Origin: Thomasclavelia spiroformis DSM 1552
Lineage (GTDB): Bacteria > Bacillota_I > Bacilli_A > Erysipelotrichales > Coprobacillaceae
Length of the DNA stretch: 64,000 nucleotides
Direction: 5' to 3'
NCBI RefSeq assembly: GCF_025149465.1
Contig: NZ_CP102275.1
Location: 620,001-684,000, forward strand
Shown: one piece after another, positions 1 through 8,307 of the stretch
Numbering within the stretch: position 1 is the stretch's first letter
Layout of the letters: each line of letters starts with the position of its first letter
The notes under the pieces: model-generated
What the model was told of the DNA's origin: nothing
Seen by the model: the letters and a program-made list of their open reading frames with translations, nothing else
The model's database searches: none
Made by a program: the position numbers and the translations under genes

Positions 1-1
1 A

Positions 2-1060
2 TTCAAAAAAGCATTAGTATGTTCAGATCCTGATTTAATTAAATTTAATGTAACAAAGAAAGTCACTAATTTATTAGACGAAGCGGGATTGGCTTATGAA
101 ATTTTTTCGGATATTAAAGCAAATCCAACGATTGAAAATGTTCAACATGGTGTACAAGCATTAAAAGATGCTAAAGCTGATTATATCATTGCAATTGGTG
201 GAGGTTCTTCAATGGATACAGCAAAAGCTGTAGGAATTATTGATCGTAATCCTGAATTTAGCGATGTTAGAAGTCTTGAAGGGGTAGCTGATACTAAAAA
301 TCCATGTACACCAATTTTTGCTGTACCAACAACAGCAGGAACAGCTGCAGAAGTTACTATTAATTATGTTATCACTGATGCAAAAAATGATCGAAAAATG
401 GTATGTGTAGATGTGCATGATATTCCAGTAGTAGCTTTTGTTGATCCTGATATGATGGCATCGATGCCAAAAGGATTAACTGCTGCAACTGGTATGGATG
501 CTTTAACTCATGCAATTGAAGGATATATTACTAAAGGTGCATGGCAATTAAGTGATATGTTCCATCTTAAAGCAATAGAAATTATTTCTAAATCATTAAG
601 AGGTGCTGTAGATAATACACCAGAATGTAGAGAAGGAATGGCATTAGGTCAATATATTGCTGGCATGGGATTTTCAAATGTTGGATTAGGATTGGTTCAT
701 TCAATGGCTCATCCATTAGGAGCACTATATGATACACCTCATGGTGTTGCTAATGCAATTATTTTACCAACAGTTATGGAATACAATGCTGAATATACTG
801 GTGAAAAATATAAGGATATTGCAAAAGCTATGGGTGTTGATGTTACAGGTATGTCACAAGATGAATATCGTAAAGCTGCAGTAGAGGCAGTTAAAAAGTT
901 ATCTCAAGATGTTGGGATTCCGGCTGATTTAAAAGAAATTGTTAAAGTTGAAGATTTAGACTTTTTAAGTGAATCAGCATTAGCAGATGCGTGTTGTCCA
1001 GGTAATCCAAGAGATACAAGTGTTGGAGAAATTAAAGAGTTATATAAATCTCTATTATAA
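2..1060 (+). CDS. fucO: Lactaldehyde reductase / iron-dependent alcohol dehydrogenase, 5'-truncated
   Basis: Group III Fe-dependent alcohol dehydrogenase, very close to FucO, which reduces lactaldehyde to 1,2-propanediol with NADH during fucose and rhamnose breakdown. The frame is open from base 2, so the start codon and roughly the first 30 residues lie outside the window. Visible are the NAD-binding GGGSSMDTAKA stretch, TTAGTAAEVT, and the iron ligands in DALTHAIEG and in HSMAHPLGALYDTPHG (Asp and three His). It runs to a normal C-terminus (GNPRDTS, then IKELYKSLL) and is followed at once by a terminator. Similarity to E. coli FucO is strong along the whole visible length, so FucO is preferred over 1,3-propanediol dehydrogenase. 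The upstream operon is unseen. Confidence 0.9.
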   Translation, partial: FKKALVCSDPDLIKFNVTKKVTNLLDEAGLAYEIFSDIKANPTIENVQHGVQALKDAKADYIIAIGGGSSMDTAKAVGIIDRNPEFSDVRSLEGVADTKNPCTPIFAVPTTAGTAAEVTINYVITDAKNDRKMVCVDVHDIPVVAFVDPDMMASMPKGLTAATGMDALTHAIEGYITKGAWQLSDMFHLKAIEIISKSLRGAVDNTPECREGMALGQYIAGMGFSNVGLGLVHSMAHPLGALYDTPHGVANAIILPTVMEYNAEYTGEKYKDIAKAMGVDVTGMSQDEYRKAAVEAVKKLSQDVGIPADLKEIVKVEDLDFLSESALADACCPGNPRDTSVGEIKELYKSLL

Positions 1061-1069
1061 AAATTTTTT

Positions 1070-1107
1070 AACTAGATGAATTTGATATTTCATCTAGTTA
1101 TTTTTTT
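1070..1107 (+). terminator. Intrinsic terminator after fucO
   Basis: Inverted repeat AACTAGATGAA (1070-1080) and TTCATCTAGTT (1089-1099), 11 perfect pairs with an 8-base loop, followed by A and seven T. Confidence 0.85.
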
Positions 1108-1182
1108 CCTGATTTATTATATCTAAATAAAAGAATGTGTATATTTTTTAAAATCTTTCATAAAATAAATGTGATTAGGTTA

Positions 1183-1210
1183 TTGTCAATAATAATAATT
1201 ATGATATAAT
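1183..1210 (+). promoter_or_regulatory. Sigma-A promoter for the rodZ-pgsA-cinA cluster
   Basis: TTGTCA (1183-1188), 16-base spacer, TATAAT (1205-1210), about 50 bases before the rodZ start codon and downstream of the fucO terminator. Confidence 0.7.
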
Positions 1211-1260
1211 TTAGATGTTTATTAGAGGTTTTTAATTAAATATAAAAAGGAGGATAGCTC

Positions 1261-2259
1261 ATGGAAAATATTAGTGAACATGTAAAAAGAGAGCGTGAGG
1301 CTAGAGGGATTACATTAGAAGAATTAGCCAAAGGAACATTTATTTCTGTAGCTGTCTTGAAAGATATAGAATCCGGAGCATTTGACAAGTACAAAGGTGA
1401 TGAATTGTACTTGAAAATGTATTTACGAAAAATTGCTAAATATTTAGGAATGGAAGAAAAGGAGCTTGATGCTGAGTTTGAAGCATTGACTCAAGAAATA
1501 CAATTGGATAAAAGTTATCAAGGCAATAATGATAAAAAATTAGTAGATGAAAATAAGAAAAATGTTACTATTTCTGGAAAAGTTAGTGATACATTTAAAG
1601 ATTTGAAAAATGTTAAACCGAAAAAAACAATATCAAATAAAAAAGTGTATGAAGATAGATATTTGATGAGATATTTTAAGTATGTATTAGTTGCTTTAGT
1701 TTGTATAGGAATTGTTTTTGTTGTTTGGTATTCTATTGTTGCAACAAGAACTCCTAGTAGCAATGAAGATTTTAAAGATAATAATACCCCGACTGTAGAA
1801 GGTAATAATGATGTTCAAGATCAAAATACTGATAATGGAAATAATGAAACTGATACAACTGAGGAAAATAATAAAAAAGATGAGATAAAACCTACCCATA
1901 CTGTTGAAATAACTAAGAATGGTAATTTGGATTATAGTTTTAAACTAGCTCCAGAACAGACAACTTTTAAATTTAAAGCTGAATTTGTAGGACGTTCATG
2001 GTGTCAATTAAGAGTTAATGGTACTGAATATAGTGGTTTTAAAAGTGGGATTTATAATGATGCTAATAAAAGCAATTCTTTAGATGCTACACCAGAAGTA
2101 GTAGAGTTAGAATTTAATGCTACTGATTTTCAAGATCTAGAATTGGTAATTGGATATTTTATGGGACATCGTTTTTATATCAATGATACGTTATTAGAAA
2201 TTGATCCAAGTGAATATAATGGGGGAAGACAAACCCTTAAAATTACGCAGGTGAAATAA
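1261..2259 (+). CDS. rodZ: RodZ-type cytoskeletal membrane protein (HTH + TM + DUF4115)
   Basis: 332 residues. The N-terminal 70 residues form a Cro/C1-type helix-turn-helix (REREARGITLEELAKGT), the MreB-binding module of RodZ. A basic linker leads to one transmembrane segment at about residues 139-160, then an Asn/Asp/Glu-rich spacer (165-210) and a C-terminal beta domain of the DUF4115 type. The family links MreB filaments to the envelope and sets rod shape. The start is fixed by AAAGGAGG just upstream. The stop overlaps pgsA by one base (TAATG), so the two genes are translationally coupled. The same rodZ(ymfM)-pgsA-cinA-recA order is found in Bacillus. Confidence 0.88.
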   Translation: MENISEHVKREREARGITLEELAKGTFISVAVLKDIESGAFDKYKGDELYLKMYLRKIAKYLGMEEKELDAEFEALTQEIQLDKSYQGNNDKKLVDENKKNVTISGKVSDTFKDLKNVKPKKTISNKKVYEDRYLMRYFKYVLVALVCIGIVFVVWYSIVATRTPSSNEDFKDNNTPTVEGNNDVQDQNTDNGNNETDTTEENNKKDEIKPTHTVEITKNGNLDYSFKLAPEQTTFKFKAEFVGRSWCQLRVNGTEYSGFKSGIYNDANKSNSLDATPEVVELEFNATDFQDLELVIGYFMGHRFYINDTLLEIDPSEYNGGRQTLKITQVK

Positions 2260-2852
2260 TGAATTTACCTAATAAATTAACGGTCATAAGAGTATTATTA
2301 GTACCATTATTGATTTTAGTATATATGTTTCCATATGATACGACAGGAATTAGTGTTCCTGTCTATCATATCTTAGATACAGATATTTCGTTAGTAAATA
2401 TTATTATTTTAGTTATTTTTATAATTGCTTCAATTACAGATTATTTTGATGGAAGAATTGCAAGAAGCAAAAAGTTGATTACAACTTTTGGTAAATTTGC
2501 TGACCCAATTGCTGATAAACTATTAGTCAATACAATTTTTTTATTACTGGCAAGTGATGGGAAAATTAATATAATTATTCCAATAATTATGATATCACGT
2601 GATACAATTGTTGATGCTATAAAAATGTCAGCGGCTAGTAAGCAAGTAGTAGTTGCAGCAAGTAAGTTAGGAAAATTGAAAACAGTTAGTCAAATGATAG
2701 CACTATGTTTTTTATTAGTGAACAATTTTCCTTTTTCAGTACTAGGAATTGATTTGGCAACGATTTTAGCTTGGATAGCTACTGTAATATCAGTAATTAG
2801 TGGGATTGATTATTTTATAAAAAATCGTGAGATGCTTATGGAGACAATGTGA
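2259..2852 (+). CDS. pgsA: CDP-diacylglycerol-glycerol-3-phosphate 3-phosphatidyltransferase
   Basis: 197-residue integral membrane enzyme that makes phosphatidylglycerophosphate, the precursor of phosphatidylglycerol and cardiolipin. The full CDP-alcohol phosphotransferase signature D-x2-DG-x2-AR-x8-G-x3-D-x3-D is present (Asp61, Asp64-Gly65, Ala68-Arg69, Gly78, Asp82, Asp86). Several hydrophobic segments flank it, and the N-terminus NLPNKLTVIRV is typical of PgsA. It overlaps rodZ by one base and the next gene at its TGA. Confidence 0.93.
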   Translation: MNLPNKLTVIRVLLVPLLILVYMFPYDTTGISVPVYHILDTDISLVNIIILVIFIIASITDYFDGRIARSKKLITTFGKFADPIADKLLVNTIFLLLASDGKINIIIPIIMISRDTIVDAIKMSAASKQVVVAASKLGKLKTVSQMIALCFLLVNNFPFSVLGIDLATILAWIATVISVISGIDYFIKNREMLMETM

Positions 2853-3310
2853 TGGATGAATTAGCAAAATTATTAATACAATTTAATATTAGTATATCTA
2901 GTGTAGAGAGTTTTACAGTAGGTAACTTTGCGACAATGCTAGGAAGTGTTCCTGGCATTTCTAAGGTTTATAAAGGAAGTTTGATAACTTACCAAAATGA
3001 AACAAAAGAAAGGCTATTAAGTATACCACATGATATAATTGAAAAATATGGAGTAGTTAGTAAAGAAATTGCTTCTTTAATGTGTATAAATGGTAAACAA
3101 ATATTAGATAGTGATATTTGTATTTCTTTTACTGGAAATGCCGGTCCTGATGCAATGGAAGGTAAACCGGTGGGACTTGTATATATTGGAATTTTATATA
3201 AAGGTGTAAATGTATATGAATTGAATTTAAAAGGAACACGTCAAGAAATTCAGCAACAGGCAATTGATTTTGTGGTAAGAAAATTAATTGAAAAGTTTAA
3301 AGTAAATTGA
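2852..3310 (+). CDS. Stand-alone CinA C-terminal domain (nicotinamide-nucleotide amidase-like, PncC)
   Basis: 152 residues starting at ATG 2852, whose A is the last base of the pgsA TGA stop; a GTG three bases upstream is the alternative. It covers only the CinA_C domain (YgaD/PncC), which deamidates NMN to nicotinate mononucleotide. The N-terminal MoCF-like half of full-length Bacillus CinA is absent. The frame SVESFT, then YQNETKERL, then GPDAMEGKPVG follows the family. Two usually Gly-rich motifs are altered: ESxTGG reads ESFTVG, and GIAGPGG reads GNAGPDA. Its place before recA matches the cinA-recA order of other Firmicutes. Family is confident; amidase activity is less sure because of those changes. 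Confidence 0.8.
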   Translation: MDELAKLLIQFNISISSVESFTVGNFATMLGSVPGISKVYKGSLITYQNETKERLLSIPHDIIEKYGVVSKEIASLMCINGKQILDSDICISFTGNAGPDAMEGKPVGLVYIGILYKGVNVYELNLKGTRQEIQQQAIDFVVRKLIEKFKVN

Positions 3311-3347
3311 TCATTTAAATAGTATATGATAGTAGGAGGAAAATATT

Positions 3348-4379
3348 ATGGCAGAAGCAAAAGTGAAAGATAATAAAGAAGATGCTAAAAAAGTACAAGC
3401 TTTGGATGATGCAATTAAGCAGATTGAAAAAAAATATGGAAAAGGCTCTGTAATGAAGCTTGGAGATCGTGTTGCTGTTAGTGTTGATGTAATTCCTACT
3501 GGATCATTAACACTTGATTTAGCGTTAGGAATTGGTGGATATCCTAAAGGACGAATTATTGAAATTTATGGACCTGAATCAAGTGGTAAAACTACTTTAA
3601 CTCTTCATGCTATTGCTGAGTGTCAAAAACAAGGTGGACGCGCTGCATTTATTGATGCTGAACATGCAATTGATCCTGTTTATGCCCAAAATTTAGGAGT
3701 TAATATTGATGAATTGATTTTATCACAACCTGATTCTGGAGAACAGGGATTGGAAATTGCTGAGACTCTTGTTCGTTCTGGTGCAATTGACTTAGTTGTT
3801 GTAGATTCTGTTGCAGCATTAGTACCTCAGGTGGAATTAGATGGTGAAATGGGCGATGCTCAAATGGGGCTTCAAGCAAGATTGATGTCTAAAGCACTTA
3901 GAAAAATTGCAGCAGAATTGAATAAATCGGAATGTACAATCATTTTCATTAATCAATTGAGAGAAAAAATAGGAGTTATGTTTGGTAATCCTGAAACTAC
4001 AACTGGTGGAAGAGCTTTGAAATTTTATTCTTCAGTTAGAATTGAAATTCGCCGCGGTGAGGCAATTAAACAAGGGACTGAAATTGTCGGAAATAAAACA
4101 AATATTAAAGTTGTAAAAAATAAAGTAGCACCGCCATTTAAAACAACGCAGGTAGATATTATTTATGGTAAAGGAATTTCTCGTGATGGAGAAGTTTTAG
4201 ATTTAGCAGTTGAAAATGATATTGTAGAAAAAAGTGGTGCTTGGTATGCTTATAAAGGCGAAAAAATTGGACAAGGGCGTGAAAATGCTAAAACATATTT
4301 AACGACTCATCCAGATATAATGGAAGAAATTACACAAACAATTGTTAAGAATATAGAAGAAGCAAATAATCTAAAATAG
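3348..4379 (+). CDS. recA: Recombinase RecA
   Basis: 343 residues, full length. RecA polymerises on single-stranded DNA, catalyses strand exchange and triggers LexA cleavage. Walker [10 protein letters not shown] sits at residues 75-83. [25 protein letters not shown] marks loop L2 and its surroundings, split here as [14 protein letters not shown] and [13 protein letters not shown]. The C-terminal tail is fairly short. The start has GTAGGAGG just upstream. Only 37 bases separate it from cinA, and I see no GAAC-N4-GTTC LexA box there, so it may depend on upstream transcription. Confidence 0.98.
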   Translation: MAEAKVKDNKEDAKKVQALDDAIKQIEKKYGKGSVMKLGDRVAVSVDVIPTGSLTLDLALGIGGYPKGRIIEIYGPESSGKTTLTLHAIAECQKQGGRAAFIDAEHAIDPVYAQNLGVNIDELILSQPDSGEQGLEIAETLVRSGAIDLVVVDSVAALVPQVELDGEMGDAQMGLQARLMSKALRKIAAELNKSECTIIFINQLREKIGVMFGNPETTTGGRALKFYSSVRIEIRRGEAIKQGTEIVGNKTNIKVVKNKVAPPFKTTQVDIIYGKGISRDGEVLDLAVENDIVEKSGAWYAYKGEKIGQGRENAKTYLTTHPDIMEEITQTIVKNIEEANNLK

Positions 4380-4405
4380 TTCTTATTTTATAAGAACTAT
4401 TTTTA
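4374..4405 (+). terminator. recA terminator
   Basis: AAATAGTTCTTA (4374-4385) pairs perfectly with TAAGAACTATTT (4391-4402) around a 5-base loop. The stem includes the recA stop codon, and its 3' arm ends in the T-run. Confidence 0.85.
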
Positions 4406-4463
4406 TTACTAAATAAATACCACGTGCTATGCGTATGGTAAAATTAGCTTTAGCGTGATGAAA

Positions 4464-4523
4464 AACCTCCGATGATATAATCATATTTGAACTGGTAGCT
4501 AAATATGAAAATACAAGGAGGTT
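4464..4523 (+). promoter_or_regulatory. RBS-sequestering inverted repeat in the IS200 leader
   Basis: AACCTCC (4464-4470) is the exact complement of the Shine-Dalgarno GGAGGTT (4517-4523) just before the transposase ATG at 4527. In IS200 elements a leader hairpin hides the ribosome site and keeps transposase translation low; this pairing would do the same. Confidence 0.55.
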
Positions 4524-4526
4524 CTA

Positions 4527-5020
4527 ATGAAAGACACAAAAAGACACAAATAGTTTATTACACACGTCATACAGATGTAAATATCATATTGTAATAGTGC
4601 CAAAGTATAGAAGGATGATTATATATAATAGAATAAGAAGAGATATTATTCAAATATTAACACTTTTGATTAATAGAAAACCAGGCGTTAAATTAATAGA
4701 GGGGGGGAAAAACATGTCTGGATCATATACATATGCTTTTGGAAATGACACCAAAATATTCAGCAGCAAAATTTATGGGGTATTTGAAAAGTAAATCAAC
4801 ACTGATGATATTTGATCGACATGCAAACTTGAAATACAAATATGGGAGTCGACATTTTTGAGCGAAAGGATATTTTGTAGATACCGTAGGAAAGAATGAG
4901 AAAGTTATAAAGGAATATATACAAAATCAATTGCAGGAAGATAAGTTATATGATCAAATGAGTATGAAAGAATTTATAGACCCGTTTACGGGTGAGCCGG
5001 TAAAAGGAGGCAAAAAATAA
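4527..5020 (+). pseudogene. tnpA: IS200-type Y1 transposase TnpA, broken by four lesions
   Basis: Conceptual joining of three frames gives a complete IS200-like TnpA of about 160 residues: CKYHIVIVPKYRR, then DHIHMLLEMTPKYSAAKFMG, KSTLMIFDRHANLKYKYGSR, and the Tyr region EYIQNQLQED. The HIH metal motif and the tyrosine context survive. Lesions: a 10-base tandem duplication AAGACACAAA (4531-4550) shifts the frame and brings TAG at 4551; an extra G in the G run at 4701-4707 shifts it again; the usual Pro of CPDHIHM is Leu; and TGA at 4859-4861 replaces the conserved Trp of RHFWAKGY. The longest intact piece is a 65-codon fragment at 4597-4794. Not functional as read. Confidence 0.85.
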
Positions 5021-5021
5021 A

Positions 5022-5111
5022 AGCCCTTTAAGGGCTAGCCAGTAAAGGCGTTGCAGCTGTCAGGCTTCAGTGTTTAAAACATGATGCAACAGCATGCCCT
5101 TCTAGGGCGTG
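5022..5111 (+). other. Palindrome-rich, possibly structured RNA segment downstream of tnpA
   Basis: Three nested or sequential stems: AGCCCTT/AAGGGCT (5022-5036), GTTGCA (5050-5055) with TGCAAC (5085-5090), and CATGCCCT (5093-5100) with AGGGCGTG (5104-5111). They fill the non-coding 3' part of the IS before its right-end hairpin. Function unknown; they could protect the transcript, terminate transcription or help form the single-stranded end. Confidence 0.45.
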
Positions 5112-5144
5112 TACATACCACGTCTTTTAGGCGTGGTTATGATT

Positions 5145-5439
5145 AAAAATGTGTATTTTAAATAAATTATTGTATTGTTTTATTTGATTTTAATTTTAAA
5201 TTTATAAATGATAACGCTATCTTTTTTTTGTTAGAAATAATCGAATATATTTTATGATACGAATAATTGTAATCATGTATTTGATGGTAAAATAATTAAC
5301 AGATTATAATTAAAAATTTTATGGAATAACAGTTTTGATTGTAAACAGGCCAAAAATATTATACAATACTATTGTGTATTTCGCACATGAATGCAAATAT
5401 ATTCAAAATAAATACATAGAAGAAAATGGGGGTTAAATA
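5145..5439 (+). promoter_or_regulatory. AT-rich leader with candidate rny promoter
   Basis: No gene seen in this stretch. A candidate promoter is TTGATT (5335-5340), 16-base spacer, TATTAT (5357-5362), about 75 bases before rny. A short GATA-ACGC-TATC stem followed by eight T (5210-5229) could be a weak terminator for reads leaving the IS. Confidence 0.4.
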
Positions 5440-6996
5440 ATGTCAGATATTGATATTGTTTCTATTTTAACCTATGTTCTAGCTGTAGCTTTAGGTTTTT
5501 TTATTAATTATTTTATAAATAAATTAAAAATTTCTAAAGCAAACGTAAGTGCTGCAAAAATTATAGATGAAGCAACTGTTAAAGCTGATAATCTTGTAAA
5601 AGAAGCGATTTTAGATGCTAAAACAGAAGCATATGAGTTAAAACTTCAAGCTGAAAAAGAAGCTAAAGAGCAAAGACAAGAAATTAATGAACTTGAAAAT
5701 AAACTTTTACAAAGAGAACAAACTATTGATAGAAGGGATATTGCTGTTCAAGGTAGAGAAGATGTTTTAGCACAAAAAGTAGTACAAATAGAAAAAAAAG
5801 AAGCGGAATTAGGGAAACTAGAAGCTGAATTAAAAGAGAAAATTAATGCCAAAGTAGGTGAATTAGAAAAAATTGCTGCTATGTCAGCGAACGAAGCTAA
5901 ACAGGAATTGTTTAGACAAGTTGAACAACAAATTGCAACAGAAATGACGGCATATATAAAAGAACAAGAAGAGGAGGCTAGATCAAAAGCTAGTTTAATT
6001 TCTCGTGATATAATTGCTAATGCAATTAACCGTTATTCTCAAGAAGAAACTGTAGAAAGAACTGTTTCTGTAGTTGCTTTACCTAGCGAGGAAATGAAAG
6101 GAAGAATTATAGGTAGAGAAGGTAGAAATATTAAAGCGATTGAACAATCTACTGGAGTTGATTTAATTATTGATGATACTCCTGAGGCAATAACTATTTC
6201 ATGTTTTGATCCAGTACGTCGTGAAATAGCGAGATTGTCATTAGAGACTTTGATCCGAGATGGACGTATTCAACCTGGTAGAATTGAAGAAGTTGTTCAA
6301 AAAACAAAGAATGAATTAAATGAAGTAATTAGAAAAACTGGGGAAGATGCGATATTTGAATTAGGTATTTCTAAAATTGATAAAGATATTATTATGATGT
6401 TAGGAAAATTAAAATATCGTACTAGTTATGGTCAAAATGCTTTACAACATTCATTGGAAGTAGCGCATTTAGCAGGAATAATGGCTGCTGAATTAGGCTT
6501 GAATCAACAATTAGCAAGACGTGCAGGATTGCTACATGATTTAGGAAAGGCAATAGACCATGAGATGCAAGGTAGCCACGTTGAATTAGGAGCTAAGTTT
6601 GCTAAAAAGCATGGAGAACATCCTGTAGTTGTAAATGCAATTGAATCGCATCATGGTGATGTACCTGCAACTAGTGTCATTTCAATTTTAGTTGCTGCTG
6701 CTGATACATTGAGTGCTGCACGACCAGGAAGTAGGAGTGAAACAATTGAAAATTATATTCAACGGTTGGAAAAACTTGAAGAAATGGCAAAAAGTTTTGA
6801 TGGTGTAGATCGTGTATTTGCAATTCAAGCTGGCCGAGAAATACGTATTGTAGTTAAACCTGATAAGGTTGATGATTTAATGGCACATAAAATTGCTCGT
6901 GACATTAAAACAAAAATTGAAGAAGAACTTACATATCCTGGACATATTAAAGTAACGGTGATACGTGAAGTTCGTGCCAATGAAATAGCTAAATAA
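5440..6996 (+). CDS. rny: Ribonuclease Y
   Basis: 518 residues, the usual RNase Y length. One N-terminal membrane anchor (about residues 8-26), a long charged coiled coil (30-190), a KH RNA-binding domain (about 208-270, [15 protein letters not shown]) and an HD domain with [10 protein letters not shown] and HDLGKA (His366-Asp367). It is the membrane-bound endonuclease that starts bulk mRNA decay in Firmicutes. ymdB follows, as in Bacillus, and two partner proteins that set its specificity (RicA, RicF) are also encoded in this window. GGGGG precedes the ATG. Confidence 0.97.
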   Translation: MSDIDIVSILTYVLAVALGFFINYFINKLKISKANVSAAKIIDEATVKADNLVKEAILDAKTEAYELKLQAEKEAKEQRQEINELENKLLQREQTIDRRDIAVQGREDVLAQKVVQIEKKEAELGKLEAELKEKINAKVGELEKIAAMSANEAKQELFRQVEQQIATEMTAYIKEQEEEARSKASLISRDIIANAINRYSQEETVERTVSVVALPSEEMKGRIIGREGRNIKAIEQSTGVDLIIDDTPEAITISCFDPVRREIARLSLETLIRDGRIQPGRIEEVVQKTKNELNEVIRKTGEDAIFELGISKIDKDIIMMLGKLKYRTSYGQNALQHSLEVAHLAGIMAAELGLNQQLARRAGLLHDLGKAIDHEMQGSHVELGAKFAKKHGEHPVVVNAIESHHGDVPATSVISILVAAADTLSAARPGSRSETIENYIQRLEKLEEMAKSFDGVDRVFAIQAGREIRIVVKPDKVDDLMAHKIARDIKTKIEEELTYPGHIKVTVIREVRANEIAK

Positions 6997-6998
6997 TG

Positions 6999-7021
6999 GG
7001 ATAGGCTTAGCCTATCCTTTT
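6999..7021 (+). terminator. Hairpin between rny and ymdB
   Basis: GGATAGGC (6999-7006) and GCCTATCC (7010-7017) form 8 perfect pairs with loop TTA, followed by TTTTAT. It lies 3 bases after the rny stop and about 20 before ymdB, so it may attenuate read-through rather than end the operon. Confidence 0.75.
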
Positions 7022-7039
7022 ATATGAAAGGATCTGAAT

Positions 7040-7819
7040 ATGAAAATATTATTTATTGGAGATGTATTTGGAGAAATTGGGCGTGAAATGATCAATGATT
7101 ATTTACATCGTTTAGTTAAAGATAAAGAAATTGATTTTGTTATAGCGAATGTTGAAAATACTAGTCATGGTAAAGGGTTGTTAAAGAGACATTATGATGA
7201 ATTATCATTTCAAGGAATTCAAGCAATGACAATGGGAAATCATACTTTTGATAAAAAAGAGTTATATGATTATATTGATGAGGCCGATAAATTAATTGTA
7301 CCTATTAATCAACCTAAAGTTTTACCTGGAGTGAAATCAAGAGTATTTGATGTTTTAGATAAAAAAGTAAGAGTTACAAATGTTTTGGGTGCAGCTTTTA
7401 TGGATAGTCGTAATAGTAATCCATTTGATGTTATTGATGATTATTTAGATTTACAGCAGGATATCCATATTATTGATTTTCATGGTGAAACAACAAGTGA
7501 GAAAATTGCTTTTACACATTATGTAAAAGATAAAGTCAATGGTGCTATATTAGGTACCCATACCCATGTTCAAACGGCAGATGAAAAAATAATAGATGGA
7601 AAGGTAGCGTTTATTAGTGATGTAGGAATGACAGGTCCATATATGAGTGCTATTGGGTGTGATTTAGATGCTATTGTAACTAGATTAAGAGGATTTGGAG
7701 CACCATTTATTGTTGCTAAAAGTAGTGGACAATTATCTGGGGTAATCATTACTTTTGAAGAAAATCGACCTGTAAAAATTGAAAGAATCTTAATCAATCA
7801 AGATCATCCATATAATTAG
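7040..7819 (+). CDS. ymdB: YmdB-family metallophosphoesterase (2',3'-cyclic-nucleotide phosphodiesterase)
   Basis: 259 residues. The calcineurin-like core is visible: GDVFGEIGR at the N-terminus, ANVENTSHGKG, MGNHTFDKKE and GTHTHVQTAD. These supply the Asp/Glu/Asn/His ligands of the dimetal site. In Bacillus YmdB hydrolyses cyclic phosphates and affects late developmental choices (biofilm, sporulation). The gene directly follows rny, a conserved pair. GAAAGGATC precedes the ATG. Confidence 0.93.
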   Translation: MKILFIGDVFGEIGREMINDYLHRLVKDKEIDFVIANVENTSHGKGLLKRHYDELSFQGIQAMTMGNHTFDKKELYDYIDEADKLIVPINQPKVLPGVKSRVFDVLDKKVRVTNVLGAAFMDSRNSNPFDVIDDYLDLQQDIHIIDFHGETTSEKIAFTHYVKDKVNGAILGTHTHVQTADEKIIDGKVAFISDVGMTGPYMSAIGCDLDAIVTRLRGFGAPFIVAKSSGQLSGVIITFEENRPVKIERILINQDHPYN

Positions 7820-7864
7820 GTATATTTTTTATAAGTTTTCATATGTTAAATTAGGAGGTAATAT

Positions 7865-8125
7865 ATGGAAACAATCAAAGTATCGTCATCATCTAGCCCT
7901 AATAATGTTGCTGGGGCTATTGCAAGTATGATTAGAAGTGAGTCAAAATTACAAATTCAAGTTATTGGAGCTGCAGCTTTAAATCAGGCAATCAAAGCTA
8001 TTGCAATTGCTCGGGGATATATAATTCCTACTGGAAATGAGATTATTTGTATCCCATCATTTCATGATTTAATGGTTGAGGGTAAAGAAATTACAGCACT
8101 TAGATTGTCTTTAGAATTACGATAA
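7865..8125 (+). CDS. spoVS: Stage V sporulation protein S
   Basis: 86 residues, the exact size of SpoVS, a small Alba-like protein needed for late sporulation (coat assembly and core dehydration). Diagnostic stretches are VSSSSSPNNVAGAIASMIR, IGAAALNQAIKAIAIARG and the C-terminal TALRLSLE. It follows ymdB as in Bacillus and is strong evidence that this organism sporulates. TTAGGAGG lies before the start. Confidence 0.96.
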   Translation: METIKVSSSSSPNNVAGAIASMIRSESKLQIQVIGAAALNQAIKAIAIARGYIIPTGNEIICIPSFHDLMVEGKEITALRLSLELR

Positions 8126-8171
8126 TTATTAACTTTAATTAAAATATAAGTTAGGTTCAAATATATAAATG

Positions 8172-8196
8172 CTAGAGATATATCTCTAGTTTTTTA
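8172..8196 (+). terminator. spoVS terminator
   Basis: Perfect 18-base palindrome CTAGAGATATATCTCTAG (8172-8189) followed by a T-run. Confidence 0.8.
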
Positions 8197-8256
8197 TTTT
8201 TATAATTTATAATATAAAAATTAATCTAGCATAATGTTTTATTATCAATTTTTTTG

Positions 8257-8285
8257 TGGAAAAGTTTTGAAATTATGTATATAAT
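8257..8285 (+). promoter_or_regulatory. Candidate miaB promoter
   Basis: TGGAAA (8257-8262, 4 of 6 consensus), 17-base spacer, TATAAT (8280-8285), 22 bases before the miaB ATG. The -10 is good; the -35 is weak. Confidence 0.4.
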
Positions 8286-8307
8286 ATGTAAGAAAAGTGG
8301 TGAGTAA

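Larger units (their letters stand above)
4418..5137 (+). mobile_element. Decayed IS200/IS605-family element (tnpA only)
   Basis: About 720 bases between recA and rny. The left end carries an imperfect hairpin (4418-4440, TACCA/TGGTA with an ACG/CGT inner stem). The right end carries ACCACG (5117-5122) pairing with CGTGGT (5132-5137). These are typical of IS200/IS605 elements, which lack terminal inverted repeats and are recognised through subterminal hairpins. Between them lie a broken Y1 transposase gene and a 3' segment of about 100 bases rich in short palindromes. There is no tnpB. In Bacillus recA and rny lie close together, so this is a clear insertion. The exact ends were not determined. 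Confidence 0.8.

Noticed and set aside
209-418. Minus-strand open frame inside fucO
   Set aside because: Antisense shadow of a well-supported gene, low-complexity Ser/Ile/Asn composition and no ribosome site.
3311-3347. LexA/SOS box before recA
   Set aside because: No GAAC-N4-GTTC or similar palindrome is seen in the gap.
4597-4794. 65-codon frame as a separate small gene
   Set aside because: It is the middle part of the broken IS200 transposase, followed by frameshifted unrelated residues.
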